A DNA stretch of 64,000 nucleotides from Heterobilharzia americana (GCA_944470555.2 OX104130.1:55027491-55091490), one strand, 5' to 3'; positions 22,592-34,694 are shown, counted from the stretch's first letter. The notes: generated by a model from the sequence alone, not told the origin. Program-made: numbers and translations.

Positions 22592-24505
22592 ATGAACTTG
22601 TTGTAGTGGAGTAACAATTGAAGTTGAGAAAATCTTGATGACAGTGCGATTAAAGTCAGTCAGTTAAACTAAAAACAAAGATGATCGTACCATGCAAACT
22701 GATGTACAATTAATCGAATGATAATAATAGGTTAATTTCACTCTCTTAAGTTTACGCAGGTTCATTTGTCTTCTCTAGAGAGTAGTTCAGAATTGCAAGA
22801 TAAATCTTTACAATTTCTAGAATGGTCATTCCATTAGATTATTGATGGGAATGTTTACTGAACTGAAAAAGGGCACTTTAGACTCATGTTTAGCTAAAAC
22901 ATCTTAGTCATCCATCACAATTACTTCCCAATGCTGAAGTAGTTCTGTAATAACACGAATTTTAGCATACAATTTGATCTAGGGATAAAAAGTAGAAGTA
23001 AGAGAACAATCGAACGAGCGATACTGATCAGTCAACTACAATGTATTTTATAATTTTCTTGGTGGTGGCTACCAGTCGAATCCAGGATGCATGAAGAGAA
23101 GTCGATTGTGAAGTAGTTATTTGGCATTTTAGCGAGACACGTTAAAAAAGAGAAGAGTAGATAGAAGGGTAGGGGTGCACTAGGGGCAACTCTCTTCCTA
23201 ATCATACTGAACTAAATTTATAACATTCACTGCCCAATGATGCGACCTAGAGAATGCATATAGTAAACTTAATTTCATTTATATTGACCACTTTACCTGA
23301 ACTCATGTATGCAATTAAGTAGTAGGGAATGAGTGAAGATTTCTTCATCTTATTTTTGCCAAAATTCCAGAAAACCTGTGTCTGATTGAGAGTGACTTTT
23401 TATTTGGCTCAGTCCTCAAAGACTAGATGTAAATTGAGCATCGAATGGTTAGCATTAAAATCCTCAAGAAAAAATGTAGAGGAAAAGTACCACATAATTC
23501 TCAGTTTAGCAAAGTCTTCACAAATGATTATTTTAATTTCGATTTGTGTGAGCGGAAGGAAGAAGTGAATAGCTTCTCACGACCTGGGAAACTGCAATCG
23601 ACTTTCCATATATTGATCTCAACTTTCTTTGCTATGGTTAAACTATGAGTACAAATATTCTGAGATGTGAATCTTAAGACCGCCTTCTTTCTTATTTTAT
23701 AACAGAAAACAGTTGAATATTTTATGTATTTAAAAACAAGGTCTCTACAATCTTGGTAAGTTGTACAGAAGAAACAGAATCACGAAAAAAATAATCTGAA
23801 ATGTTTTAGAGTGTCTTTTTAACTACTCATGAGTAGTTTATGTTTTTTACCAGAACTTTTTCAATCCTAATAAATTGGAAATTTTTATGAGTGATGAAAC
23901 TTGTTAGGTATGCTTCATAAAAGATCACATTAATAGATCAAAATCCCTCTTAAGTACCCATCAATATGTCGTTCTAACTCATCAAGTAACTGTGAATTAT
24001 GTTGGAATTCATTAACTTAATCAACACAAATATCCTTCTCAACATATCTGTACACAAATGTTTTTTGAAGTAAAGCTAGCGTTTGTGCTGTGTACAGAAT
24101 GCGTATAACGTGTTAATTATAAGATTTAAGGGTGACTTCAAAGTAATTATTACAGCAGCATCTAAGCTTTTCAGGAAACGGGTTCCAGCATATTTGCAAC
24201 TAGGAAGCGTTGCTTGAAAAGCCATCTCTACAAAATAATCCTAAAAGTTACTAATATTTTCAGATAAAAGACAGGAAATTGCACAAATGTTCTTAGGAGC
24301 TGTCAAACAAATGATATGTGTACATCTCACGGAATAACTGGAATTTTGAAAATTCATTTGCCGGATGTTACTTTAGATCTAAAAGATGTAGAAAGTTAGT
24401 CAGTAATGGATAATTATTTCTCAGGCTCCTTTCTTACCTTGTTCTCGTTTACACTATGTAGCGTTATATTCCTATTCCTTTTTTGTCTCTAGTTTTATGC
24501 TACTT
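22592..24505. other. 1.9 kb without recognised gene or repeat
   Basis: Only a short SINE-alpha-like piece (GTCGAATCCAGGATGCATG near 23075) stands out. The short frames at 23386-23648 have no motif. Confidence 0.4.
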
Positions 24506-24828
24506 AGTATTATTGAGTGAAACTCTGGCAACGAACCAACCAAGAACCTACCACCCAACAAATATGCAGAAGAAAGTAGAGATGGATTGGGCATACACTG
24601 AGAAGGCCGACTGGAGTCATCACGCACCAGGCCCTCGAATGGAATCTAAAGGGGAAATGATGAGTTGGGTGTCCGAGGCATGGGTGACATATAGAAGATC
24701 ATATGAGGAAGAAATGAAAGCTTGTGGGCAGTCATGGCGCCAGGTTGAAAAGACTGCAGAGAACAGAATGCAATGGAGGCGTTCCACTTGGAACCCAAGG
24801 GAATAATAATAATAAAGTATTATTGAGT
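24506..24828 (+). mobile_element. RTE-A 3' end insertion (about 300 bp) with perfect 13-bp target-site duplication
   Basis: The body 24519-24815 holds only the last C-terminal codons and 3' UTR of RTE-A (MDWAYTEKADWSHHAPGPRM region, VGARLKRLQRTECNGGV-like in another frame). It ends AACCCAAGGGAATAATAATA. AGTATTATTGAGT occurs identically at 24506-24518 and 24816-24828. Severe 5' truncation, A/T-rich 3' tail and target duplication together are the signature of target-primed reverse transcription. Confidence 0.9.
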
Positions 24829-25678
24829 AGCATGATTCACGTTTTCTTTCAATGCTATTTTATCCTAAGACTGACTGTTCATTCTATTCAATCGTGTCTT
24901 GTTCATGATTTAACATCTGTGGACATTAGTTTCGTTTCCCAGTTCATGACAGTATTGGGATTCCTTCTCTTGCTTCCTGATGTTCCATGTTACCTTGAAC
25001 ATTTGTTTATCTCAAGTCTTCACTTCATTGTGGGAACATTCACGCGTTCTTTATATTCCCTTCTGCTTCCCTTTGAACCCAGCCTTACTCTTGTTATGTT
25101 GACGCACTCTCTCTAAGGTGGTACTCTGATAGCGACTGATCTGAAGATACTTAACTGTTCGAGGTTTTTAATTTATTATTCACTATTGTTTACCAATACA
25201 GAACCGTATTTCAAACAAAGCTTATGTTTTGGGTTTTACAAGTAACTTGAGTGTTTGGTTTATTACTAAAGAATCCCTCAGGTTCCGAATTTCTTGGGAA
25301 AAAATCCACACTAGCCAATAAATCTTCTCTGAATTGATTTTAGGCCTATCAGGTTTTATAGCTCAAATATTTTTTGTGTTCTAACTTATCTGCAAGACTC
25401 GTATGTTTGAGTCGATAGTGATTATGTCTAACTCATATTACCAAGTGTTTCCAACTTGATTTAAACTTAATAACTAGCAGTAAAACTTGAATGCTAAAGT
25501 AAATTCATCTATTTACACCACTTAAAAATAGGCTAAAATATACAGAGTCGATGTGAAATAAAATAGAAAAGATATTTTTATTGTTTGGCAGATAGGTGTT
25601 AGGAAGATCATGGCTTCATGGGGGTTGGGGACTAAACCAGGATTAAGAAATCTAGCAACTGAATAAGTTTCTATAATC
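24829..25678. other. No recognised feature
   Basis: A 130-codon open frame running out of the RTE-A fragment to 25116 is hydrophobic but has no motif or splice evidence, and is probably chance. Confidence 0.35.
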
Positions 25679-26076
25679 AGTCAGTCGAAATGTTACTTGT
25701 ATTATGATGTCGCCGATATGACCAAATTGATTGGTCTCTATTGGTATATGAGCTCCTGAGCAAATGCTTTGATATTGCCTTTAGTTTTAATTTGAAATTT
25801 AGTGACGAATAGTGACCACATTATCACAACAACGGGATAATACGATTAACAACATAAAAACAACACCCATCTCACAAGAAGTAGCTATCAGGATTACGTG
25901 ATCCAGTTGATAATGTTCCGGCGTGTGAAGTGGTTGGTCCCAGACTCCAGTCTTAGTTGGAACAACACCGCTCACTGGGAGTCAGATACATCTAGCTGAC
26001 GAATCCAAAATAGGACAGAACATGCATACTGGATTCCACTGCTAACCTTTATCCGTCATTAGTTAGTCGAAATTTT
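25679..26076. mobile_element. SINE-alpha compound insertion: inverted partial copy plus sense copy between direct repeats
   Basis: AGTCAGTCGAAATGTT (25679-25694) and AGTTAGTCGAAATTTT (26061-26076) match at 14 of 16 positions and bracket the unit. Left part 25695-25823 is minus-strand SINE-alpha tail (TTGATTGGTCTCTATTGGTA then TATGAGCTCC). Right part about 25829-26060 is plus strand from CAACGGGATAATACG, through the tRNA-like region, to CTGACGAATCCAAAATAGGA then CAGAACATGC and CTGGATTCCACTGC. The hammerhead has GAAA changed to AGAA and is dead. Same architecture as the better preserved unit at 34.5-35.1 kb. Confidence 0.7.
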
Positions 26077-26439
26077 GGAACTTAATCATAAGAATATATT
26101 CATTGGGAGTAGGATAAATCTAGGAACTGATGATATACTCATGTTCATTCAGCAAGCGATTTACTCATTGTCACTGTTTTATGATTTTAATAACAAACTA
26201 ATTGAAATTAAGTATATGGCAGAATATAAATGTGACGAGTACTTCGATTTTTTGAATCTACTCATTAAAAAACTTAAAATGGCACAAATTAGAAGCTTAT
26301 CTATAGTAAATAATCATGAAGTGGTCAGAATACAGAATCAGTAGCCATCTAGCAATGCTATGAATTAAGTTCTTGGTAATGGATATGTAGAAAAGCTTAT
26401 TAAGAAGTATATGAGATGATATAGATATAAAAGGGAATT

Positions 26440-26765
26440 ACCGAAACTAAGAGAAACAAGTGTTAGTTGGATGGAGGCAATTGGGGGCAGGAAGCCGTTG
26501 ACCTAGGTCCCGTGCTTATTGGTACTCGTCAGCTAGGTGTATTCGCAAGCCCAACAGAACGATTTGGATAGCATAGCTCAGTGATGACGTCGCTAACTAC
26601 AACACTGGGTGACGCGATTTTGAATCTCAGGCGGTACATCAGTTCTGTCGGGCTTGCAGATATGCCTAGATAATGAGTGCCGACAAACACGGAACCTACG
26701 TCCACGGCTTCCCACCGCGCTACCGCCTTCACCCAACTAATATCCATCGGATTGTATCACGATAC
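26440..26765. mobile_element. SINE-epsilon inverted pair around a tRNA-like core
   Basis: Left arm 26460-26552 (GGAAGCCGTTGACCTAGGTC) and right arm 26648-26755 (CCACGGCTTCCCACCGCGCT) are inverted copies of about 90 bases with moderate divergence. Between them, ATAGCTCAGTGATGACGTCG and GATTTTGAATCTC look like tRNA box A and box B. A related but more decayed pair lies at 56.9-57.2 kb. Confidence 0.65.
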
Positions 26766-26891
26766 TACCTGCCTAGTCTGGTGGCCACATTGCAAAATGA
26801 TCGACAGAATTCAGTAGGCATATGGGACTAGAAAAAATGAAGTAGATTACCCTCCGGTGACCAATCAGTATACGAAACGAGTGTATTCACT

Positions 26892-27041
26892 ACGATGAAT
26901 ATGACTACAAGTTGAAGTCAAGGGATCAGCAGTATTCCTAATGCTAACTTACTTCGCTACCGTCAATATCTGCAATCACTACTGAATTGGTTTACTCCAC
27001 ATTTCCTAAGAACTTAATAATTTATCCATACTAAATTAGTA
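26892..27041. repeat. 150-bp segment shared with 8704-8854, upstream of RTE-A
   Basis: Nearly identical partner of 8704-8854. In both places it ends exactly at the RTE-A 5' terminus (ACCTCGCCTGG). Sequence left of it and right of each RTE-A copy differs between the loci, which argues against a simple large segmental duplication. Confidence 0.75.
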
Positions 27042-30000
27042 ACCTCGCCTGGTTCACTAGTTCACTAGTTACTAGCCGGTCCTAAGCCTGGGTAAAGAGG
27101 AAAGGTTGGGCATAGGGCTAACAACCCTAACACGGAAAACCAATCCAATACCTAAACAAACTTCACGAATAAGTAATAAAAAGTAAAATCAAACTTATTC
27201 CTCACTGGAATCAGAGGGACGAGATGACACCAGTTGGTGAAAGCCTTCAGGAAGCCAGTCGGCCGATGTGTCTTCTCTCCTCTGATGAAGGCGAAAGTAA
27301 GGATGGGGACGTGGAATGTCCGCACCATGTTTGAACCTAGTTGGCAGGGCTGCCCACATTGCAAACGAGATGAGAAGGTATTGTGTTGATGTGTTAGGAA
27401 TTTGCGAGGAATCTGCAGATGGAATGGAAGTGGACTCTACAAACTCTTAACTGGAGAGTCAATAATCTACTCCAATATTGTCACCCAGACGACAATCACC
27501 AGCACACTGAGTTTCGGAGTGGCTATCATGATATCCCAACAGCATCGAAGGCTCTCTCTCATGCAGTGGGAACCAATCTCATCCTCCACGATCACGATCA
27601 TCACAGTAAGATGGATTCAACTCAAAAGGAAGGAAAGTCACAATCATTCAATGCTACTCTACACACCCACAAATAATGCGGATGAAGAGGAGAAGGAGGA
27701 ATTATACAAACAACTGCAATCAACACTAAACAATAACCCACTCCAGTTGACGACATCAAAATTGTAATGGGTGTGGTGATATGAATGGCAGACTGGGAGC
27801 AGACAACACAGGAAGAGAACTCATCATCATGGGTCGAGAAGCACTCAGTGAAATGATGAGTGAGAATGGAGAATTGTTTGCAGAATTCTGTGCATTCAAC
27901 GATTTGGTGATTGGAGTCAGGCAGTGTGTTCAAGCACAAGGATATCCACAAAGCGAGTGACATGGATTTCACCAGACACCAGGACACACACACTATACCA
28001 AAAATCAGATCGACTTCATGTCAATGTGAAGAAGGTGGAGAGGCAGTCAGCCTACTTGACACAAGATCGAGAAGGGGAGCAGCTGTTGGTTGACACCACT
28101 CACTATCTAGTGTAAGGAACCTGCCTTCGAAATCAAGTTGAAAGCCTTCAAGGAAGCTGGTGATAGGTCAGAGTTGAAGTTCAACACCCACTGAGAGGAG
28201 AAACTGAACTGAATGACGAAACTACAAAGAACATCTTGACATCAGTCAGCCACCATGAGAAAGTGGGAGATATTGAGCAACATACCCTGAGGGAACCTGT
28301 GTGGAAGAACACTGGAAGTCTTTGAAAGAGATGTGGAAGGAGATCTGCACAACGTGTTAGGAAGGAAGAAGAAGCAAGACGAGAAGAGAAAAGGATCTCG
28401 ACGGACACATGGAAGGTGATAGAACAGGGAGAGGAGGATGGGAAGCAGAAGACAAATTAGTGCAAGGATGCACAACGACAAGAGGAACTGAGTACAATGC
28501 ATAAAACACTACACTAGACAAAGAAGTGAAGAAGAGTGAGCACGCTAAGACAAAAGACACTTCCACGACACACTGGCAAGTGAAGCAGAACAGGCTGCAG
28601 GCTGCAGGCTGGTAGGAGAGACAGAGAGAGACCTGACAACATTGTATCAAATAACCAGGCTACCATCTGGGAAGAGATGAATGCAGGTGAAAGCGATAAA
28701 AGATGTGAAGGAAACTTATTTACCACCGAAGAGGAGAAACCAAGGAGACAATGGGCTGACCACTTCAAGAAGCTCTTGAATCGACCAGTATTACCACCTG
28801 CACCTCGTCCACAAATACCACCTGCAACCCAGCCACAGAACTACAAGTGAAGACAAGCCCTCCGACGAAAGTCGAAGTCCTGAACGCCATATAGTTGCTA
28901 AAATGAGGGAAAGCAGTAGGACCATATGGAATCCCACCAGAAGCACTGAAAACAGACGCAGGGCAACAGCGAACATGCTCACATCACCACTGTGGAAGGT
29001 TTGTAAGGAAGGAAAGGTACCTGCCCATTGACTGTAAGAAGGGCTACCTTGTCAAACTCCTGAGGAGGGGTGAGCTAAGTGTTTGCAAGAACTGGCGCGG
29101 AATCATGCTGCTGTCCACCCATAACAAGCAAAATATATGCCGCATCATCCTGGAGAGATTAAGAGGTGCAGTGGATTCAAAGTTACGAGCGGAACAGGTT
29201 GGCTGGCTGGCTGGCTGGCTGGCTGGATTCAGGAAGTACAAATGATGTGTGGACCAAATTGCAGCGCTACTCATTATCATAGAACAGAGTATAGAATGTC
29301 ACTCGACTCTTTACCTTACTTCAAATTCATCGATTTTGAAGAGGCCTTCGACAGCGTCGACCGAGCATTCATCTCGCAGGTGGCTGCTCCAACACTACGG
29401 TCTTAGTGCCACAAATCTTTAGCAACCTCATTCAACGGCAGCCATATGCTATATGAGGATGCTACATGCCAAATGGTTCACAATGGAAAGCTCAGTGATG
29501 CCTTTTAGGCGAAGACAGGAGTAAAACAAGGCTTTCACCTACTATCACCAATGTTCTTATTAATTGTGGAGGACTGGATTATGCAACAAACTGTGAGGCG
29601 AGAGAAGAGGAGGATACGCTGAACCGACGAAAAGACCCCAGAAGATTTGGATTTCGCCAACGATGATTTATGTCTAATATCACACAAACTCAAAGATGTA
29701 CACGCAAAAACTAACAAGTTGGCAGAAGAGGCTAGGCGAGGCAGAGATGGAAGACAGGACTTCCTTCAGGTGAACGTAGAGAAGACAGAGGTGATGAAGA
29801 CACCCAATCAACAACAAGCACCAATCACCATCAACACGAGAAATCTAAAGAAAACTGGCTCTTTCACCTACCCAAGCAAGACAGCATCGTTTCAACTACA
29901 GGTGGCAGTGGCACACATGACGATGTCAAAACCAGGATCCGAAAGACAAGACAGGCTTTCCTTCATTGATCTGAAATAATCAGTGTGCAGATCTACTACA

Positions 30001-30540
30001 CTCAGCACAATGAACAAGATTCGGATTTTAACACCAATGTCAAGTCAGTACTTCTATGTGATGGTTGAGAGACTTGGCGCATTACGAAAGCATTTCCAAC
30101 AAACTGCAGACATTCATCAACATCTGTCTAGGCTCGATACTGAGGATTAGATGAGAGGGCCAGAAAGAATGAGCAGCAAGGAACTCACTCTGGCAACGAG
30201 GTAACCAAGAACCTAGTGCCCAACAAATATACAGAAGGAGAAGAGAGTGGAGAAGGATTGGGTTGGGTTGGATTGGATTGGGCATACAGTGAGAAAGGAG
30301 ACGTTTTGGGGACATCACGTGTCAGGCCACGTCAGGCGAGGCGGTCGAGTGGAAGGCAAATGGGAGACGACGAGTTGGATGTGTGAGGCGAGGGTGACAT
30401 GGAGGAGATGGTGTGAGGAAGAAACGAAATCTTGTGGGCTTGGAGTGTTGGAGCGAGATTGAAAAGACTGCAGAGAAGAGAGTGCAATGGAGGTGTGCTA
30501 CTGAATCCCTATGTTCCACTAGGAACCCAAGGGATAAATA
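27042..30540 (+). mobile_element. RTE-A retrotransposon, near full length (3.5 kb), defective
   Basis: The longest copy, with a 5' leader of about 250 bases. The endonuclease region has KVRMGTWNVRTMFEP (27295), LLTGESIIYSN, a GDMNGRLG metal-site motif near 27777 and VDTTHYLV near 28095. The linker contains charged sequence (GEEDGKQKTN...) and EEKPRRQWADHFKKLLNRPV near 28730. The RT domain has the ICGSN/DQIA-type area near 29250, motif A DFEEAFDSVDR (29331-29363) and motif C LDFANDDL (29647-29670). Then NVEKTEVMKTPNQQQ and the C-terminal WIGHTVRKETFWGHHVSG (30275). It ends AACCCAAGGGATAAATAATT. Many frameshifts and stops mean no protein can be made. Confidence 0.9.
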
Positions 30541-30997
30541 ATTATGATAAATGATTTACAGATTCAAGTTTTTACTATGACAGATGCTTGCATCATTTTC
30601 GAAACCTCTTAAAACAAGTTAAACGATTAACAAGGAGACACTTTCATCCTATAAAATTATTATTATTACCACAACGTATTCAAGTTTATGGATTTAGAAG
30701 GTGACGTCTGAGAATGAATATTACTTGGAATATGTCTATTTAATGATACTGAACAGCTCCAGAAATCGACCGAAGTTTTATACTAAATAATTGATACCAA
30801 TTTCTCATTCTTTCATCAAAGATTTTAACAAACCTTTTTAACTTTCAAGGCTATGTGAATTCCGGGGCTTTTTACTGTTAAATATCGAAGTTTGTATGTT
30901 GTAGATTGCAATTTGATGTCATTAATTGGACCGAATTCATTCTCTAATACTGACAAACTGGCTGCAACGCAGATAATTCAATAGTACTTATTTATGT
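30541..30997. other. No recognised feature
   Basis: AT-rich; nothing supportable. Confidence 0.35.
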
Positions 30998-31400
30998 TGC
31001 CCAGCAACGGAATGTAAGATGCATATTTTGCCCTATTTTGGACTCAGTTGTTTGTACTCCCTCCCAGTGAATGATGTTCTTCTCACTGAACTCGCGACTA
31101 GAAAGTATCATTCCAAACCTCAAATTGTAATCCGCTAGGCTAATGAGTAACTGGTTGAGCATTTCGATCCAATCAACAGCGAGAAACTACCAACCAAATT
31201 ATTTGACCATACCCGTCTTACAAGGAACGGTTACAGTTACTCACTAGCCTTGTAGAAAAAATTGTGATAACCGTGGCGATAGGTCGTGTTTTCACTTCTC
31301 AGGGAGGATAACATCACTTCCTGGGAAATGTACGCCCATCTGACGAATCCTAAATAGGACAAATTACGTATCGTGTATTCCAGTGCTCGCCACTATTCAT
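30998..31400. mobile_element. SINE-alpha inverted pair, decayed
   Basis: The left, minus copy (30998-31145) keeps complements of the hammerhead end (TGCATATTTTGCCCTATTTT then GGACTCAG) and of the tRNA-like part. The right, plus copy (31160-31400) runs from CGATCCAATCAACAGCGAGA, through CATACCCGTCTTACAAG, to CTGACGAATCCTAAATAGGA then CAAATTACG and TATTCCAGTGCTCGCCACT. Both hammerhead cores are mutated (GAAA lost). Confidence 0.6.
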
Positions 31401-31485
31401 CATCATAAAGAAGTAAGTTTTGTGATCTTTCAGTTAGTTGTTTAAGTAACGTTACAACGATGAACAGTTTGTGGGATTACGGTGT

Positions 31486-31507
31486 TACATATATATATAT
31501 ATATATT
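31486..31507. repeat. (TA)n microsatellite
   Basis: About eleven TA units, followed by T7. Confidence 0.9.
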
Positions 31508-31896
31508 TTTTCGTTCTGTTGTGAATAAGGTTCTCACTTCAACTTCACTCACTGCCTCGTTGCATGTATACTTTTCTGCAAACATGCACTTATGTGGAAA
31601 AGATTTTTGTGTACAGGCTAAGCTAATCATAAATAGTTAGTAGTAATACAGTTATCTATGAAAATTGACGGTAAGCTTTCGGTAAGAGCAGGGATCCAGC
31701 TAAGAGTTGGGAGTGATCTTGACATATTATGAGTACAACTTAATGATGTAATTGAAGAACGATATTTACACTAAAGAGAGGGCTAAGGATCAACAGAAAA
31801 AAATTTATTTAAGAATAACTACAGTTAACTTCTATTGTCTTCTATTTCTTACCAGTTTAAAAGTCTCCAATGACTTACCTGTGTTCTCAGTGAATG

Positions 31897-32247
31897 TCAT
31901 CTATTACTGCCCATAAAATCACCCATCCGGCCCCAATTAACTTGCTTATCACTCTTATTTTCATCTTTTGCCACTAAGAAATTTAAATTTTTTGCACGAA
32001 AAAATGTTACAGAGCATCCTCGGGACTGAAACTGATATCGACTGGTGATTAGAGGTAAAATGAAAGCCTGAGTCATGTCAAAACTGAAAGTGAAGGCCTC
32101 TGGATACCTGGCTAGGCTCACTATCAACTGAGCTGCTGCATCCAGTTGCCCACTAGCCGTTAACTTTACTCCAGTCATCAAAGGTTTTGCCTGATAGCAT
32201 CGCAAATAATGGGACCATTCAGGATCTTTTAAGTTCGCTACAAACAT
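31897..32247 (-). CDS. Hypothetical ORF or exon, unknown function
   Basis: A 116-codon minus-strand frame with ordinary amino-acid composition, which makes it stand out from the surrounding sequence. It reads MFVANLKDPEWSHYLRCYQA, then KPLMTGVKLTASGQLDAAAQ, LIVSLARYPEAFTFSFDMTQ and AFILPLITSRYQFQSRG. An in-frame stop lies just before the ATG. A GTAG acceptor-like site inside codons 3-4 and an AG|GTATCC donor-like site at SLAR|Y would make a roughly 135-base internal exon, but the polypyrimidine tract is poor. No domain, signal peptide or repeat is recognised. It may be a real isolated exon, an unrecognised repeat or chance. Confidence 0.25.
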   Translation of the reverse strand: MFVANLKDPEWSHYLRCYQAKPLMTGVKLTASGQLDAAAQLIVSLARYPEAFTFSFDMTQAFILPLITSRYQFQSRGCSVTFFRAKNLNFLVAKDENKSDKQVNWGRMGDFMGSNR

Positions 32248-32259
32248 TTAACTGAGCCA

Positions 32260-33824
32260 TCATTCCGCGTCTAAGTATTGATATTCAACAGTTTTTGAGG
32301 TTGTCTGCACCAATTTTAACCTTTCTTTTCTATTTATTCCTCATTAGGGAACTGAATCCATGATAAAATTCAAAATAAATGTTCACAAGGTTCTCAATAT
32401 TCGTTAGGGATGACATATTTTGACATTTTGATGTGAGATTTCATTAAAGTTTCCTTTGGAAATAACAGTTTTTGCGACAACAAGCTGTTATGTGTTCGAT
32501 ATTGAGAATGATGTCAAGAAAGCATGGAAGCTAGTCAGAAGGATCTCTGATTGCTTAGAGTATTTCCTAGCTATCCATATCGACTAGTAGTATATATTAC
32601 ATGTCATTAACCATCCATGTTTAACCCTCAAGGGTGAATTAAATATATTACAGTATAATAGGTGATGAGTACCTAAAAAATACAATCGAAATAACATTTT
32701 TCCCTCACACTGTTAGCACAGTGAAATGATATTTATTTGGATAATGCCTGATGTATGTTAATAGTCGATAAATTGAACGGTGAAAATGTATGAAGACAGT
32801 CTCTTTGAAAGAACGATTATGGTCATGTTATGTAGGTAATTGACACAAGTTGCAAAACATGGTCCATTCGATTCCATTCCGGTATCTGAACCTTGACGTG
32901 ATTGCTATGACACCGACTGGCAGTGGATTAGTTTTCGAATCAAATCATAGGTCATCAAAGTCATTGGGTCCCAATTTAAAACACAGCAGCTGTTTGGTGT
33001 TCCAAGGCTTTCTGTACAGGTTTCTTTAATAAGATAGTTGGAATTAGTGAAATGAATCGCTGGGGATAAAGACAATAAATGAACCAGCTCACAGATCACC
33101 ACATAATGGAGACTAAATGAAGGTCGAAATTCATAGTAGATGAGAACATGATGACAGTTTTTTGGTGATTGATCTCACTGTAGTTTTTCTTGTCAGTCAT
33201 CATCATCTACAGAAATATCTAAAACTAGCAGGGTACTGGACGTTTATTTCACTCTATTTCGCAATGATGAAATGATAAAGTTTTGTAATTTAAATGGTCA
33301 GTGTGATAACTTAGGTTTAAATGAACTACAGTTATCGTACAAACTGTTTCCTTACCCATACTGCTTATCTTAACATATATACAACAAAGGCTTCCGACTT
33401 ACAAAGGTGTCGTTGAATCTAAAACGACAACAGCTAGACTTCAACCAAATAACATGTACAACCTTATTGTTTTTTCTGAATATTTCAGGGTTCTTGTGTC
33501 ACCTGACTGAGGCCTAGCTATCTGCACTTTATATTCAACAAGTAGAGTAAATGTACACGCTTCAAAAGATTAAATCTGACGTTGTAAACAGGTTCAAACC
33601 ATAAATCTAACTAAGGCTGTCAAATTATGCAGCTTTGAAATTGAAAACGTTGCAAGAAACCTTTTTCGATGGAACCTTTGTTTGATTTCTCAGCAGAGAT
33701 GTAGTGTGATGTCTGCACCCAAACATCCAATATCAGACGAAGTGTCGTGTCACTTAACTTCGCCCGATAATCAGAATTTTCCTTGTTAGTCAACCGATTC
33801 CTATTTATATGATATTATTTGTAC
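32260..33824. other. No recognised feature
   Basis: AT-rich, with no supported frame, tRNA-like box or repeat recognised. Confidence 0.4.
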
Positions 33825-34032
33825 CAAATAAACTATGCCCGTCGCACAAGAAATGGCTATCATGACTCCGTGGCCTGTTAAATAACTCTCTGGAGACTGT
33901 GGCGGTCAGTCTATGGTTCGAGTCTTATTGGGAGAACCATCACCTACTTGGATGCTGGTACATGCGGATGATGAGCCTCAGATAGGACCAGACGAGCTCC
34001 TTAGATTGCGCTGCTAGCCACTATCCATCATT
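33825..34032 (+). mobile_element. SINE-alpha copy, decayed
   Basis: Runs from CTATGCCCGTCGCACAAGAA, via TCCGTGGCCTGTTAAATAAC and a box-B-like TGGTTCGAGTCTT, to GATGATGAGCCTCAGATAGG then ACCAGACGAG and GCTGCTAGCCACTATCCATC. The hammerhead keeps GATGAG but GAAA has become CAGA. Confidence 0.65.
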
Positions 34033-34077
34033 AATATTAAGATTCCTATTTGGTTTCTATACAACTCTAAAATATTA

Positions 34078-34480
34078 CTCAAATATATAATATCTATGGG
34101 ACTGTCCAAGATAGCCATGGTTTCAAAGACTGGTATTATTGATACCGGATGACGATTTAAGGTGAAATGAAAACTTGGGTCACGGTAGGATTCGAACCAA
34201 AGGCTCTTAGTAATTCACCTGGATTTAGATTGGAACGAGAAGATCTGATCGGCCAGCCAGTGTGATGACGATAGACGGTCAGTTATCCATCGTGAATTTA
34301 TTTGACAGTCGGGCGAAACCCTTGGTGACCGGAATAAAACTGGGACCTGATCAACAGCTGGGCGTCTTAACTCAGTTGGTAGAGCATTGAACCAGTGGCA
34401 TGGAGGTCTCTGGTTAGAGTCGTGTCATGACCTAGGTTTTCTTTTCACCTTCAATCATCACCCGGTATCACAATATATAG
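34078..34480. mobile_element. SINE-gamma inverted pair
   Basis: The minus half (about 34078-34214) includes the complement of a box B (GGATTCGAACCAAAGG) and ends at left in AATATATAATATC. The plus half (about 34215-34480) has TTAACTCAGTTGGTAGAGCA (box A-like), CTCTGGTTAGAGTCG (decayed box B) and TTTCACCTTCAATCATCACC, ending CGGTATCACAATATATAG. The family's 3' region (CAAACCACGGCTATCTTGGACAG-like) and TA-rich tail recur at 52.0-52.7 and 60.7-60.9 kb. Confidence 0.65.
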
Positions 34481-34694
34481 TAATTATCTTATTTAACAAC
34501 TGAAAACAATATAATTGTGTTATTGCTTGTCTTATACCGTTGCTGATTGGACCAAGTTGATCGGTCTCTATTGGCTTATGGGCTCCTGTGTGGATGCCTC
34601 GATATACCTGCGTATTTATAGTTATAGTAATGATGGATAGTGGCAAGGAATGGAATCCAGGATACGCATTTCGTCCTATTTGGGACTCTCTTGT

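Noticed and set aside
24724..25116. 130-codon ORF with hydrophobic C-terminal half
   Set aside because: Starts inside the RTE-A 3' UTR and runs by chance past the target duplication; no motif.
26075..26344. 89-codon ORF after a SINE-alpha compound
   Set aside because: Low-complexity AT-rich composition and no motif; length expected by chance in AT-rich DNA.
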